Assembly (NCBI GenBank): GCA_963760935.1
Contig: CAVXFB010000002.1
Span: forward strand, 248,001 to 312,000
Direction of reading: 5' to 3'
From: CAVXFB01 sp963760935
GTDB lineage: Bacteria > Planctomycetota > Planctomycetia > Pirellulales > Thermoguttaceae
Length of the DNA stretch: 64,000 nt
The translations under genes were made by a program, and so were the position numbers. Under the pieces are notes generated by a model. It did not search any database. It saw nothing but the letters and a program-made list of their open reading frames with translations, and was not told the origin of the DNA. Positions 14,953 to 25,338 of the stretch are shown one piece after another. How positions within the stretch are numbered: position 1 is the stretch's first letter; each line of letters begins with the position of its first letter.

Positions 14953-17900
14953 CTACCTCAAAGGGTTGCCGCCGGGCAATTGTCGTTGTGGAGTTTCTGG
15001 CGGAGCACTTGTCGCTTCAACCTTCTGTATCCATAAAGTTTCAGGATGGCCGCCAATAGTCACTTCAAAAACTGATGCATTGGGGGCATCTATCAGCCCG
15101 TCGGGGATTAGCTCGACCGCTAACGTTTCTGTACAAATGTAGTTTGTATTTGCAGTATTCGTATTGGCCGAAATTAGTTCTTGCGATTGGGTCTTCCACC
15201 CAACCCTGATGCGATCTGTAAAGTCAAGGCCCAGTTCCTTTCGCTTATCTTGTATTACACGAATTTCCTCCCGAGCAAGCATTTCTTCAATAAGTGCGGG
15301 AGTCAATTCAGTGGACAACACCACAACGACAGCGTGCCCTTGTGCGGCTGCCCAGCCTTCTTTGGCCTGTAGACGAACTTGAATATCATCCGAGGTGAGA
15401 ACAACCGGCCCGTCGGGCAGTGGCAGCGTAATGTTGCCTTGTGACTCCAACTCGGCCAGCAACTGGCCGCCGCCGGCCTCGCCCAGCAGCTTGCGTACGG
15501 CCGGCAACCGTTTTCCCAGTCGGGGGCCAAGCCGCTTCAGGTCGGGCAGAATGTTGTAGGTGATATACTGCTCGGCCTCCTGCGTGAACTGCACTTGCTT
15601 GACGTTTAGCTCGTCGGCGACCAGTCGGGCATGCTCTTCGAGCCACGGTTGATGCGTCCGGTCAGCGAGGATCACTTCGACGCAGGAAAGCGGCTGACGA
15701 ACCTTGAGCTTGGCATTCATCCGCGCCGCGCGGCCCAGCGAGACAATCTCCCGGGCCAACGCCATCCGTTCGGAAAGCTGCACGTCGATGCGTGCCGCGT
15801 CCGACTGCGGATATTCGCACAGATGCACGCTTTCGGGTGGCTGTTCGGACATCGGGTGGCCTGCAAAAGCCGCCACCGCAAGATTCTGCCACATGGCCTC
15901 GGCCAGGAACGGCGTAAACGGGGCAATCAGCTTCGTGAGCGTCAAAGGCACTCGTAGAGCGTCCAATACGCGTCGGCCTTGTCGCGCGTACGGCTCGCCG
16001 CTCCAAAATCGGTCGCGGCTGAGGCGGACGAACCAATTGCTCAGCGCGTCGAGAAACTCCGTAAGCCGCTGGCAGGCGGCAAAGTTGTCGAAGGCGTCCA
16101 TCCGCTCGACGGACCGCCGCGATCGTGCGGTTCAACTCGCTGAGGATCCACCGATCGACTTGCCGGCGCGTGGAAACGGGGTAGAACGTTTTGCCCGTAG
16201 ACAGCGATTTCGCATTCAATTCGCCGGCAGGTCCCGAATATCTCCGCCGCCGGATCGAAGCCGTCGATGTTCGCGTAGATCACGAAGAAGCTGTAGACAT
16301 TCCAGAGCCGCAGCAGAAACTCGGGAATGCAGTCCTTGATAGCCTGCTCGCTGTAGCGGATCGACGTCCACGGCGGCTGGTTGGCGAAGAAATACCACCG
16401 CAAGGCGTCGGCGCCGTAGCGGTTGAATATCTCGTTCGGCTCGCGGTAGTTCCGCTTGCTCTTCGACATCTTGCCGCCATCCTCGCCCAGCATCAGCCCA
16501 AGCACGATGCAGTTGCGAAAAGGATGGGGGTACTGAGTGGGGTCGGGGGACGAGGGGCGGGGGCGGGGGACGAGGGGCGGGGGTCGGGGGACGAGGGATT
16601 GGGGGTTAGGGATTGGGGATTGGAGGTTTTCGAGCGCGGAGCTGATAGGCTCTCGCTGCCCCGATCCTCGTCCCCCGCCCCTTCGCCAAACAGCAGCGTG
16701 CTGATGGCCAGCAGGCTGTAGAACCAGCCGCGGGTCTGGTCGATGGCCTCGCTGATGAAATCGGCGGGAAACTGGCCGCGGAAGCGTTCGGCCGAGCCCG
16801 ACCGATGCGGATAGCCCCATTGGGCGAACGGCATCGCGCCAGAATCGAACCAGCAATCGATCACCTCGGGCACCCGCCGCATTCGCGCACCGGGCGCCTT
16901 AGGCGAGTCATACGTGATGGCGTCGATATACGGTTTGTGCACGCACAGATCGTCGGGCAATTCGGGCGTATCTTTCTTTGCTTTTTCCCAATCGTCCGTG
17001 CCCGTCACGCCTGGCTTATTGATCAGCTCCGTGTAGTTTCCGATCGCCTCCATGTAGCCGGTTTGCTCGCAGACCCAGATCGGCAGCGGCGTTCCCCAAT
17101 AGCGCTCGCGTGACAGGGCCCAATCGACGTTCGACTCCAAAAAGTTGCCAAACCGCCCATCCTTGATGTGTTCGGGCAGCCAGTTGATGTGGCTGATTGT
17201 TGGCCAGCATCTGGTCTTTGATCGCCGTGGTGCGAATGAACCAGCTCTTGCGCGGGTACTGGATCAGCGGATCCTCTTCGGCCCGCCAGCAGAACGGGTA
17301 ATCGTGAACGTATTGCTCCTGATGGAACAGGAGGCCCTCGGCCCTTCAGTTGGCGGATGATGTCGCGGTCGCAATCTTTGACCCAGCGACCTTGATACTC
17401 GGGGGTTTCGGCCGTGAAGGTGCCATCGGGTGCGACCGAGCAAATCAACGGCGGCCCTTCGCCATCGACAAATAGTGATTGCTCTGATTGAAGGACGTCG
17501 AAATCTACTTCGCCAAAGGCCGGCGCCTGGTGGACAACGCCCGTGCCGGTGTCGACCGTCACAAACTCCGCCGGGAACGACGCGCACAGGCAATGTACTG
17601 ATTTCCGCCCGCCTTGAGCCGTCCCAGCTTCTTGCCGTCCTTGTCATAGTAGAACCGAAATGGCGGCCTATAGCGAAGGCCGATGAGTTCGCTCGCCGGG
17701 CATCGTCGCCTCGACCGTGAATGATTTGCCGACTTTGGTCATCACAGTCTCGACGAGCGATGAAGCAAGAATCAGCTTTCTGTCGTCTCCCTCAACCGCG
17801 ACGATGGAATATTCCAAGGTCTGGCTTGACGGCCGCGAACTGATTGCTCGGTAGCGTCCAGGGGGTTGTTGTCCAAACGAGCAAATCGGCGTTGTAGCCC

Positions 17901-18574
17901 TCACCCTTGCCCTCTCCCGAAGGGAGAGGGGACACGAGCGGAAATCGCACGTACACGCTTGGATCGGCCACCTCGCGGTAGCCTTGGCCGACTTCGCCGG
18001 CGACTCAGGGCCGTTCCGCCCTGTGCCCACCACCAGACGATCTTGTGGCCCTGATACAACAGCCCGCGATCGAAGAGCGTTTTCAGTGCCCACCAAACGC
18101 TCTCGACGTAGCTGCGGTGGAACGTGACATAGGCTTCGTCGAGGTGAATCCAGAAGCCCAGCCGCTCGGTCAGTTGCTCCCACTGCTGGGTGTAGCGAAA
18201 CACGCTTTCGACGCACTTGCGGATGAACGGCTCGACGCCGTAGGCCTCGATTTCGTCCTTCGAGTGGATGCCCAACTCCTTGCAGACCTCGACTTCGACC
18301 GGCAGCCCGTGGGTATCCCAGCCGGCTTTCCGCTCACAGCGGTAGCCGCGCATGGTCTTGTAGCGGGGAAAAAGATCCTTGATGGATCGCGTCAGGCAGT
18401 GGCCCGGATGGGGGAGTCCGTTGGCCGTGGGCGGGCCTTCATAAAAAACAAATGGCGGCGCCGATGTTCCTGGCAGCCAACGACTTCTCGTACGTCTGGG
18501 CCTTGTTTCCACAGCGCGATGATCTCTTCTTCGAGCTTGGGGAACGAAACGGAGCCTTCAACGGGCTTAAACAT
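14953..18574 (-). CDS. ileS: Isoleucyl-tRNA synthetase, broken into about nine frames by indels
   Basis: IleRS charges tRNA-Ile and edits Val. Reading the minus strand from ATG 18574, family segments appear in order although the frame changes repeatedly: FPKLEEEIIALWKQ, the HIGH-class site in PPTANGLPHPGH (HPGH), GWDTHGLPVE, the editing-domain strings TTTPWTLPSNQFA and DTGTGVVHQAPAFGE, NVDWALSRERYWG, CWFDSGAMPFAQWGYP, GKMSKSKRNY, and the anticodon-binding part after DAFDNFAACQ. The C-terminal region fits the long IleRS type. No internal stop disrupts a family block, so sequence indels are more likely than gene death. Two foreign insertions (16533-16681, 17898-17933) lie inside. Start and end are well supported; exact frameshift points are approximate. 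Confidence 0.9.
16533..16681. repeat. G-rich low-complexity repeat block inside ileS
   Basis: About 149 bases separate LLFGE from YPHPF in ileS, a spot just before KMSKS. On the plus strand the block contains repeated GGGGGACGAGGGGCGGGG units followed by TTGGGGGTTAGGGATTGGGG-type units. On the coding strand it reads as Pro/Ser/Asn-rich low complexity in any frame. Length is one base short of a multiple of three, and the long G runs make an indel error here likely. Confidence 0.75.
17898..17933. repeat. Palindromic repeat inserted in frame in ileS
   Basis: The coding strand holds CCTCTCCCTTCGGGAGAGGG followed by CAAGGGTGAGGG, a compact hairpin with a TTCG loop. It adds the residues SPLPSGEGKGEG between VRFPLV and YNADLLVWTTTPW of IleRS without breaking that frame. 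A related hairpin lies after dnaG at 25196-25219. Confidence 0.75.
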
Positions 18575-18870
18575 GGGCTTCTCGCCGCTTTGACCGACAT
18601 AAAACCACTAATCTTAGCATGTTGCGCTATGGTTTCCAATCGGTCGAGGGGCCGCTCTCTCCGCACTTGTGACCGAGGTCGGTGCGGACGCCATGAGTGG
18701 CAGGCCGCCGGCGAGCTTGACATACCCGCTTTGATGCCGATTGTTGCATGCCGAAACATGCCGGGACTTCGCGTCCCTTTTCGCTCAAAGGTGTTGTCGG
18801 CCAGCGAGTTATCAAGCATAATATAGATGTCTCTTTTCAACGTTCACGCGTTGCCGTTCGGGCTCTGTAT

Positions 18871-19957
18871 ATGGCAGACGAGATCGCCGTCGATTCGTTT
18901 CTGAACCTACTGGGACAGAGCGATCTGTTGCCCGACGACCAATTACTGTCGCTTATTGGATCGCGTTCGCGGCGAGGGCACAGCGGCCGACGAGTTCAAA
19001 GAAGTTGGCCGATTCGTTGGTCGAGCGGCAAGATTCTGACGGCCTGGCAGGCCGACATGCTGCTGAAGGGCAAGAATCGCGGCTTCCGCCTGGGCCCGTA
19101 CCGCATCCTCGGCCTTTGGGCCAAGGGGGCATGAGCAAGGTCTTCCTGGCCGAGCACGAGACCATGCGTCGCCGCTGCGCGATCAAGGTCTTGCCCAGCA
19201 AATACCAGGAAGACACCGACCTGTCTGAAGCGATTCCAATTGGAGGCTGTGGCCATCGCCGCGCTCGACCATCCGAACATCGTCCGCGCCTACGACTTCA
19301 ACAAGGACGAGCGCTACGGAAAGCAGATCCCGTACCTGGTGATGGAGTACGTCGAAGGGCAGGACCTGCGGCGAATGGTCGAGGAACAGGGTCCGCTGGA
19401 TTATCGCAAGGCGGCCGATTTCATTTGCCAGGCGGCCGAAGGATTGGCCCATGCCCATGCCGCACGGTTTCGTTCATCGCGATATCAAGCCCGCCAACTT
19501 GCTGGTCGATCCGCAGGGCGTGCTGAAGGTGCTCGATTTGGGGCTGGCGACATTCGCCGAAGCCGAGGAGAGTATCGACGCGGAGGATGGTGGTCAATCG
19601 GCGGTGGGCACGGCCGACTACGTGGCTCCCGAGCAGGTCGTCGATAGCCGCAATGTCGACGGCCGCGCCGACATCTACAGTCTAGGGCTCACGTTCTACT
19701 TCATGCTGACCGGGCGTCGACCTTTCGCGAAGTCGACCATCATGGAACTCCTGGTGGCGCATAAGAACGAAAAGCCTGAACCGATCACCAATTCGCGCCC
19801 GGATGTGCCGATGGACTTGGAAGCGATCATCGACAAGATGATCGCCAAGTCGCCATTCCAGCGTTATCAGACGGCTAAGGAGTTGGCTGAAAAACTCCGC
19901 AAGTGGCTGAAGGAGTCGGGCAGCGGCCGCGACGTACTCGCGAATCTCGGCGCTTGA
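18871..19957 (+). CDS. Serine/threonine protein kinase (Hanks type), several frameshifts
   Basis: The protein starts ADEIAVDSFLNLLGQSDLLP, a typical N-terminal motif of planctomycete kinases, followed by LTAWQADMLLKGK. The kinase domain is spread over four frames: LGQGGMSKVFLAEH (P-loop), CAIKVLPSK (Lys), DHPNIVRAYDF, LVMEYVEGQDL, HRDIKPANLL (catalytic Asp), DLGLA in place of DFG, and GTADYVAPEQ. It ends with the RYQTAKELAE helix. Frame changes occur near 18965, 19100-19120, 19235 and 19455. The kinase frame closes at TGA 19955, but the coding continues at once at 19957, so both parts are probably one membrane-anchored kinase. Confidence 0.88.
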
Positions 19958-21350
19958 TGGCCGAAGCACTTCGCTCGAAACAGCCGTCGACGCAAGAAAC
20001 GACTCGCTCGGCCGTCGCGAAGACTGAGGATACCGAACTCGAATTGACCAAGTTGACCGAAGACAAGGGCGAATCGTCACCTGCCGCCAAGGCCGATCAT
20101 GAATCGAGCTCGGCACAGCCTTCGTCGACCGATCCCTCCAACAACGGCGAGCCAGCGCCTGCAGGCGGCGCCGCGAAGACCGGCCATCCACCCGCCAAGC
20201 CTTCGGGCGGCGCATCGACCGGCAATGGCGACGCGGCGACTACGACCGTCAAGGCCAAACCGCTGCCGGGGCTAGCGATGGAAGATCTCATCGCTTCGCT
20301 TCCGCCGGCGGAACCGCTGCCGCTGTCGGATACCGTTGAAAGCGCGCGCTCGCACGGGAAATTGAAAGCGATAAAGAAGCAGAAGCGGGGACAGGGCTTC
20401 CGCGAATTTCTGAAGACGCCTTGGCCATGGCTCGGATTGATCGGCGTGGTGTTTCTTGCCGTGCTGACTTTCTTGTTCGTGCTAATCGCTACATTGCCGA
20501 CGGCAGAACCACCGCCGGAGCCCGTTCGGACAGCCGCAAAGTCCTCTGCGCCTCGCAGCAAACCGGCGCCCGTCGCGTCGAACAAGCAACCGTCGAAGGC
20601 GCCCACGCCTAGCACGGCCCAGGCGAACAAGACTCAAGCATCGCCTTCGGCCACGCCATCGGCCACGACCTCGACAGTGACGCCTGTGAAGTCGGATGCC
20701 AAATCGCAGCCGGCGGCGACCGTCAAGCCTACCGACACGTCGACCGCGAAGTCGACCGCGTCGCACGCCGAACCAGTGCCGGTCGTGGGGCCGCCCGTGG
20801 CGCCGCCGACTTCTGCGTCGACAGAGGACAAGGCGCCGAGACTGAGCCGGCCACTACCAAGCCCGTCGAGCCCAAGCCGGTTGCAACCCCTCCGCAGCCG
20901 TCCAAAGAGGACAACGTTGATAAGGAACCGCTGTTGGCCAACCTGGACGCAATATCAATTCGGGAGCCGACGGTTGGAGATTCGGACGTCGCGCAACGGC
21001 TGAAAACAATCGCTACCAATACTGCAACTCTCCGGCCGCTTTCGATGCGTGTCGACGATGATGCTCCCAGTGTGATGAACATTGAATTGAAAGCTAGCAC
21101 GACTGCTGAAATGAACGAGATCGTTCTGACGGTAGAGGTGAAGTGCCAAGGCGAGGATGGAAAGACCGTTACCGCGTGGACCGACAGCACAAAGGTGTTG
21201 TCTCTTCCAAAGACCAAGCCACTGCCGCGCGGGCCAAAGGCAGCGCGCGTCATAGGTTCCAAGGCCAAACCCATCTTCGATAAGTTCCGAGCGGATGTGG
21301 TCCAAGCCAGAGCCAGAGCCAAGACTGAGAGCAAAGCGGAACAGGAATAG
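19957..21350 (+). CDS. C-terminal tail of the kinase: low-complexity, transmembrane and extracytoplasmic part, frameshift near 20838
   Basis: The ATG at 19957 overlaps the kinase stop (TGATG), so this is either a coupled gene or, more likely, the same protein after an indel. It encodes an Ala/Ser/Thr-rich linker, a juxtamembrane basic patch (KAIKKQKRGQGFREFLKT), one membrane helix (LGLIGVVFLAVLTFLFVLIA) and a long Pro/Thr/Ser/Ala-rich stalk. Near 20838 the frame shifts, and the tail resumes with PATTKPVEPKPVATPP, ending in a folded-looking domain (ANLDAISIREPTVGD to TESKAEQE). I do not recognise that last domain; it is probably extracytoplasmic. Confidence 0.7.
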
Positions 21351-21413
21351 CGCGAGTTGCGGGCGTCGTTCTGTGCAGCGTGTCGCGTCTGTGCTGCGAA
21401 CGCTTATTGTTGC

Positions 21414-21440
21414 AAGACTCTTCGCTGCGCTCGGGATGAC
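21414..21440. repeat. Half copy of the palindromic repeat
   Basis: The string CTCTTCGCTGCGCTCGGGATGAC matches the right arm of the elements at 11371, 22878 and 33743. The left arm is not recognisable, although GTCGTTCTGTGCAGCG at 21365-21380 may be its decayed remnant. Confidence 0.6.
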
Positions 21441-21506
21441 GCAGCAGAATCGAGTGGCCTTGTTACACGGAGTATGGCCCGCGTTGCCAAGAATTCATTG
21501 CGGCGT

Positions 21507-22334
21507 TCAGGATGCTTCCTGTCCCAGCACGCCGAGCACGATCTTGCGCAAGTTTGGCTCGGCCTCGGCCGCCGTGGCAATGATGTCCTCGATATTGGCT
21601 GGCTTCAGGGCGTCGGGAAGGCACAGATCAGTAACGATCGACAACCCGAGCACGCGCATGCCGGCATGCACTGCCACGATTACCTCCGGCACGGTCGACA
21701 TACCGACGACATCGGCCCCGATCGTGCGGAGGAAGCGATATTCGGCCCGCGTTTCCAGATTTGGACCAACCACGCCGGCATAGACCCCGGGCCACGCGAC
21801 AAAGTTCTCGCGTCGGGCAATCTCCAACGCCCGCCGCCGCAATACCGGATCGTATGGCCGACTCATGTCGGGAAATCGCGGGCCCAATCTGTCGTCGTTC
21901 ACTCCGATGAGCGGATTGCCGTTCATCAGGTTAATGTGGTCGTCGATCACCACGATATCGCCCGTGGAATAATGCGGATTCAACCCGCCGCACGCATTCG
22001 AGACAATCAATAGTTCGGCGCCCAATGCCCGCATTACGCGAATCGGAAAGGTGATTTGCCGATAGGAATAGCCTTCGTACGCGTGGAACCGCCCTTCCAT
22101 CGCAACAACGGGCCGGCCCTGCAAGACGCCGCAAACGAGTTGGCCTGTGTGGCCGACGGACGTCGATCGCGGGAAGTGCGGGATGGCGGAGTAGTCGAGC
22201 GTCGCCTCGGTCTGAATCTGCCCCGCCACGCTGCCCAAGCCGGTACCCAAGACAATGCCCGCGAAAGGCCGTTCACCCCAATGGGCGTGAATGAAGTCGA
22301 CGGCCTGTGCGACCTCAGCAGCTAACTGTTGCAT
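21507..22334 (-). CDS. Purine nucleoside phosphorylase (PNP, trimeric type)
   Basis: PNP cleaves purine nucleosides with phosphate to free base and ribose-1-phosphate in purine salvage. The 275-residue product has GIVLGTGLGSVA (phosphate loop), MEGRFHAYEGY with the phosphate-binding Arg and His, SNACGGLNP, and GPNLETRAEYRFLRTIGADVVGMSTVPEV, which holds the purine-binding Glu, Met and the downstream site. These are hallmarks of the trimeric mammalian-like class (PunA/DeoD-II). ATG 22334 lies 24 bases after the stop of the acidic protein gene, so they probably form one operon. Confidence 0.93.
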   Translation of the reverse strand: MQQLAAEVAQAVDFIHAHWGERPFAGIVLGTGLGSVAGQIQTEATLDYSAIPHFPRSTSVGHTGQLVCGVLQGRPVVAMEGRFHAYEGYSYRQITFPIRVMRALGAELLIVSNACGGLNPHYSTGDIVVIDDHINLMNGNPLIGVNDDRLGPRFPDMSRPYDPVLRRRALEIARRENFVAWPGVYAGVVGPNLETRAEYRFLRTIGADVVGMSTVPEVIVAVHAGMRVLGLSIVTDLCLPDALKPANIEDIIATAAEAEPNLRKIVLGVLGQEAS

Positions 22335-22358
22335 TCGACTGGCTCACCATATTCGAAG

Positions 22359-22619
22359 TTACTCGTCTTCGTCCAATTCCTCTTCGACGTCGTCGTCCTC
22401 GTCCAAATCGTCCTCGTCGACGTCTTCATCGTCGTCGAAATCGTCGTCGAAATCCTCTTCAAAGTCGTCGTCGAAATCGTCGTCGAAGTCGTCGTCGTCA
22501 AAGTCCTCATCGTCGTCTTTGGCCGCCTCGGCGACGCATGTGCCAACCCGCGACGCGTACGACGGGCCAAGCGGAAAACTTGACGTGGGCCAGGCGAAGG
22601 ATATAAGTTCCTGCAACAT
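22359..22619 (-). CDS. Highly acidic Asp/Glu repeat protein
   Basis: The 86-residue product begins MLQELISFAWPTSSFPLG and has a central segment with YASRVGTCVAEAAK. The last 50 or so residues are almost only Asp and Glu with periodic Phe, made of DDDF-like units. At the DNA level the repeat is a 12-base GACGACGATTTC-type unit with variation. GAGGAAC lies just before ATG 22619. It precedes pnp on the same strand by 24 bases. No catalytic motif is visible; roles such as metal binding, a histone- or nucleic-acid-mimicking tail, or a chaperone tail are only guesses. Confidence 0.65.
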   Translation of the reverse strand: MLQELISFAWPTSSFPLGPSYASRVGTCVAEAAKDDDEDFDDDDFDDDFDDDFEEDFDDDFDDDEDVDEDDLDEDDDVEEELDEDE

Positions 22620-23174
22620 GTTCCGTTCCTCGGTGGATAATGTGGACGCCGACCGCCGGAATACCGTCCGCCAGTTCCAGCCCGGTGCGGCAGACGACGA
22701 ATTGTGAACCAAGCCGCGCCGCCTGTCAACGGGCCAAAATGATCCAGCTCCGGGCCGGTCGTTCCTGATAGCACGAGGTTTACTTTGAGAGGATCGAATG
22801 CAATTGTTGCCAGCCGGCGTAGGTTCGGCACGGGAATTGCTTTCGTCAGCTGGCTGAAATGTTGGGGTTTCAGGAAGATTGCGGAGTCTTGCTCGACGAG
22901 AGGGAGTCATCCTGAGCGGAGCGAAGGATCTTATTGGTATGCGGGTAGTTGCGCATTCTGCGGAGATTCTTCGCTGCGCTCAGAATGACCGTTCACAGGA
23001 ACTTTGAAGTTCTGCCGGTTGGGCTTTCCGCGTGCTTGACCGAATTCGGCAACCGGGATATAATCGGGCCCGCTGGTACGGAGTATCTGAATCGATAGTC
23101 GGCGGCGGAATCGCCTTCTATCATCCGGCCGGCACGACAAACGGATTTGTCGCAACGTGGCCAAGGGATGCGAA
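22620..23174. other. Intergenic region between divergent operons with a full palindromic repeat
   Basis: This 555-base region lies between the acidic-protein/pnp operon and dnaG and should contain both promoters. It carries the repeat at 22878-23003. Other open frames here are short and unconvincing. Confidence 0.5.
22878..23003. repeat. REPIN/MITE-like palindromic element, full copy upstream of dnaG
   Basis: Left arm GTCATCCTGAGCGGAGCGAA (from 22907) and right arm TTCGCTGCGCTCAGAATGAC (ending 22989) are inverted relative to each other and separated by about 40 bases. The left flank GAGTCTTGCTCGACGAGAGG matches 10393 onward, and the right half with its flank matches 1770-1834. Confidence 0.8.
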
Positions 23175-25182
23175 ATGGAATTCGCCATAACCGCCACACG
23201 GGAGCTACCGGTGTCGAGCGGCTCGTTCGATATTAAAGAGCGGGTCAAACAGGCCGTCGATATCGTCGAGCTGGTCGGTAGCCATATCCAGTTGCGCCGT
23301 CAGGGCCGCAACTATGTCGGCATTTGTCCGTGGCACGACGACAGCCGTCCCAGCCTTCAGGTGAACCCCGAGCGACAATCGTTCAAGTGCTGGGTATGTG
23401 ATATCGGTGGCGACGTCTTCAGCTTCGTGATGAAGACCGAGGGAGTCGAGTTTCGTGAAGCTCTCCACATGCTGGCCGATCGGGCTGGCATTCCGTTGGA
23501 GCGACCTCAACGCCGGGCGTCTGCGGATGCCGCGGTCGGCCGAGTGCCCGGCAGCCCCGACGACAAACGGACGCTGCTGCAGGCCATGGCCTGGGCCGAG
23601 CGCCAATATCATCACTGCCTGCTGCAATTCGCCCGAGGCCGACGCCGCTCGGCGGTACCTCGCTGAGCGAGGCATCACGGCCGAAAGCATCGAGCGGTTC
23701 CAACTTGGCTTTTCGCCGTTGGAGCGTGACTGGATTCTGCGGCAACTCAAGGAGAAAAAAGGGGATAAGTCCAATTTACCGGAACGGCCCGAGGGGTGCT
23801 TGGCACAAATTGGACCTGTCCCCTTTTCTCCAGGTGAAGCGAATGCGGCGAAAATGGCACGGCGGGCGAAGACTCTGGAGAGCGTCGGCATTCTCGCGCG
23901 GCCGTCCGAAAACGGCAACCTGTACGATCGCTTTAAGGGTCGGCTGTTGTTTTCGATTCATGACGCACAGGGTCGCCCGGTCGGCATTGGTGGCCGAGTG
24001 TTGCCCGAGTTGGGAAGCACGAGTCCGGCCAAGTACGTCAATTCACCCGAGACGCCCTTGTTTACCAAGAGCAAATTGCTCTACGGGCTCGATCTGGCCC
24101 GCGAGGCTCTGCGCAAGACACGCACCGCGTTGGTTATGGAGGGCTACACCGATGTGATCGTCGCCCATCAGTATGGGTTTCAAAATGCTGTGGCGGTGTT
24201 GGGTACGGCGTTGGGCGAATCGCATATCCGGCTGTTAAAGGCCCATGCCGATCGCATCGTACTGGTGCTCGATGGCGACGAGGCCGGCACCAAACGGGCT
24301 AATGAAGTGCTGGAGTTGTTCGTCGCCCAACAGGCCGACTTGAGCATCCTCACCTTACCCGAAGACCTCGACCCGTGCGATTTCCTGCACAAATACGGGG
24401 CTACGGCACTGGCAGACCTGCTGGCCACGAAGGCCGTCGATGCGTTGGATCACGCGTACGAGGTAACAACGCGTGGCATCGACGTTGAGCACGACGTCCA
24501 TGGTGTGGGCCAAGCGATCGAGCGGCTATTGGGCATCGTGGCGAAGGCGCCGCGGCTGAGCGCCGAAACACGCGGCGATGCCCGCATTCAGGAACAAAAA
24601 ATCGTGCAGCGGCTGGCCGGCAAGTTCCGCGTCGACGAGCAGGAATTGCGACGTCGGTTGGCTACGCTGCGGCGCCGGGCAGCCACACGACCGGTCGGAG
24701 TGCGATCGGCCGATACACCCGCAGACGAATCCGATGTGACAAGTTCGTCGCAACCGATCGATGCCTGGCAGCGCGAACTGATGGAATTGCTGGTTGCGCA
24801 TCCGCAAGCAATCGGGGAAATTCGCGCTCGCGTTCCCATCGAACAACTGGCCGCCGAACCGTGTCGGCGGATCTACGAGACTTGCTGTCGGCTGGACGAT
24901 GAGGGCATTGTGCCGACGTTCGACCGGCTGATGCTGGAGTTCGACGAGCCGGCCATGAAAAGCCTGCTGGTGGAATTCGACGAAAATGGCAGAGCGAAGG
25001 GTCGGTCGATGGCCGATCCGTCGGTTCTGCTGGAGGAACTTTTAAGGACCATGCAGCGAAAGGAGGCGGAGAAGCAGCGGCCCGCACAGATCGTGGCACT
25101 GCGCGAGGGAGGTTTGGATGTCCAACAGCAAGCCGCAATGCTGGAGGACATCATTCGCCAGAAGCGAAGCCTCTCGCAGTAG
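23175..25182 (+). CDS. dnaG: DNA primase, frameshift near 23632 and an in-frame REPIN insertion
   Basis: DnaG makes RNA primers for replication. The N-terminus has the CHC2 zinc-binding site (CPWHDDSRPSLQ to FKCWVCDIGGDVFSF). The Toprim core follows, with VMEGYTDVIVAHQYG and LVLDGDEAGTKRA carrying the metal-binding acids, and the DnaB-interacting C-terminal part ends EDIIRQKRSL. The first frame fails near 23632 and resumes as PEADAARRYLAERG. Residues around KKGDKSNLPERPEGCLAQI are not family sequence; they are encoded by the palindrome at 23752-23830. AAGGG precedes ATG 23175. rpoD follows, the classical macromolecular synthesis order. Confidence 0.92.
23752..23830. repeat. REPIN-like palindrome inside dnaG
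   Basis: The left arm (AAAGGGGATAAGTCCAATTT, 23758-23777) is an imperfect inverse of the right arm (AAATTGGACCTGTCCCCTTT, 23807-23826), with a 29-base spacer. The arms resemble REP units mobilised by RAYT transposases. The whole is read through in the dnaG frame and adds about 28 residues before NAAKMARRAKTLESVG. Confidence 0.82.
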
Positions 25183-25195
25183 CAGACAGAAGAAC

Positions 25196-25219
25196 TCCCC
25201 TCTCCTTTCGGGAGAAGGG
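25196..25219. repeat. Hairpin between dnaG and rpoD
   Basis: CCCCTCTCCTTTCGGGAGAAGGG forms a hairpin 14 bases after the dnaG stop. It is related to the ileS insertion at 17898-17933. There is no T-run, so it may stabilise or process the mRNA more than end it, allowing different dnaG and rpoD levels. Confidence 0.6.
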
Positions 25220-25338
25220 ACTTCGGTCTGCTGCTGAAGTCCGGCCTGGCATTTCCAATCCCACGGATGGGAGAGGATGCTGTGGACCGCGATTCCTTTT
25301 CACCCAGGCGCAACGGACTGCGCGAAAGGAGTGGTACG

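Noticed and set aside
16540..16680. G-rich block as a bacterial telomere or origin feature
   Set aside because: It lies inside ileS between conserved coding blocks, with no dnaA, parAB or DnaA-box context.
14953..18574. ileS as a true pseudogene
   Set aside because: All family blocks including HPGH and KMSKS are intact and in order, and the same indel pattern affects many other essential genes, so sequence error is the simpler reading.
22376..22512. Possible CRISPR or tandem array in the TCGTCGTC-rich stretch
   Set aside because: The period is 3 to 12 bases with no spacers, and it is coding for an Asp/Glu tail on the minus strand.
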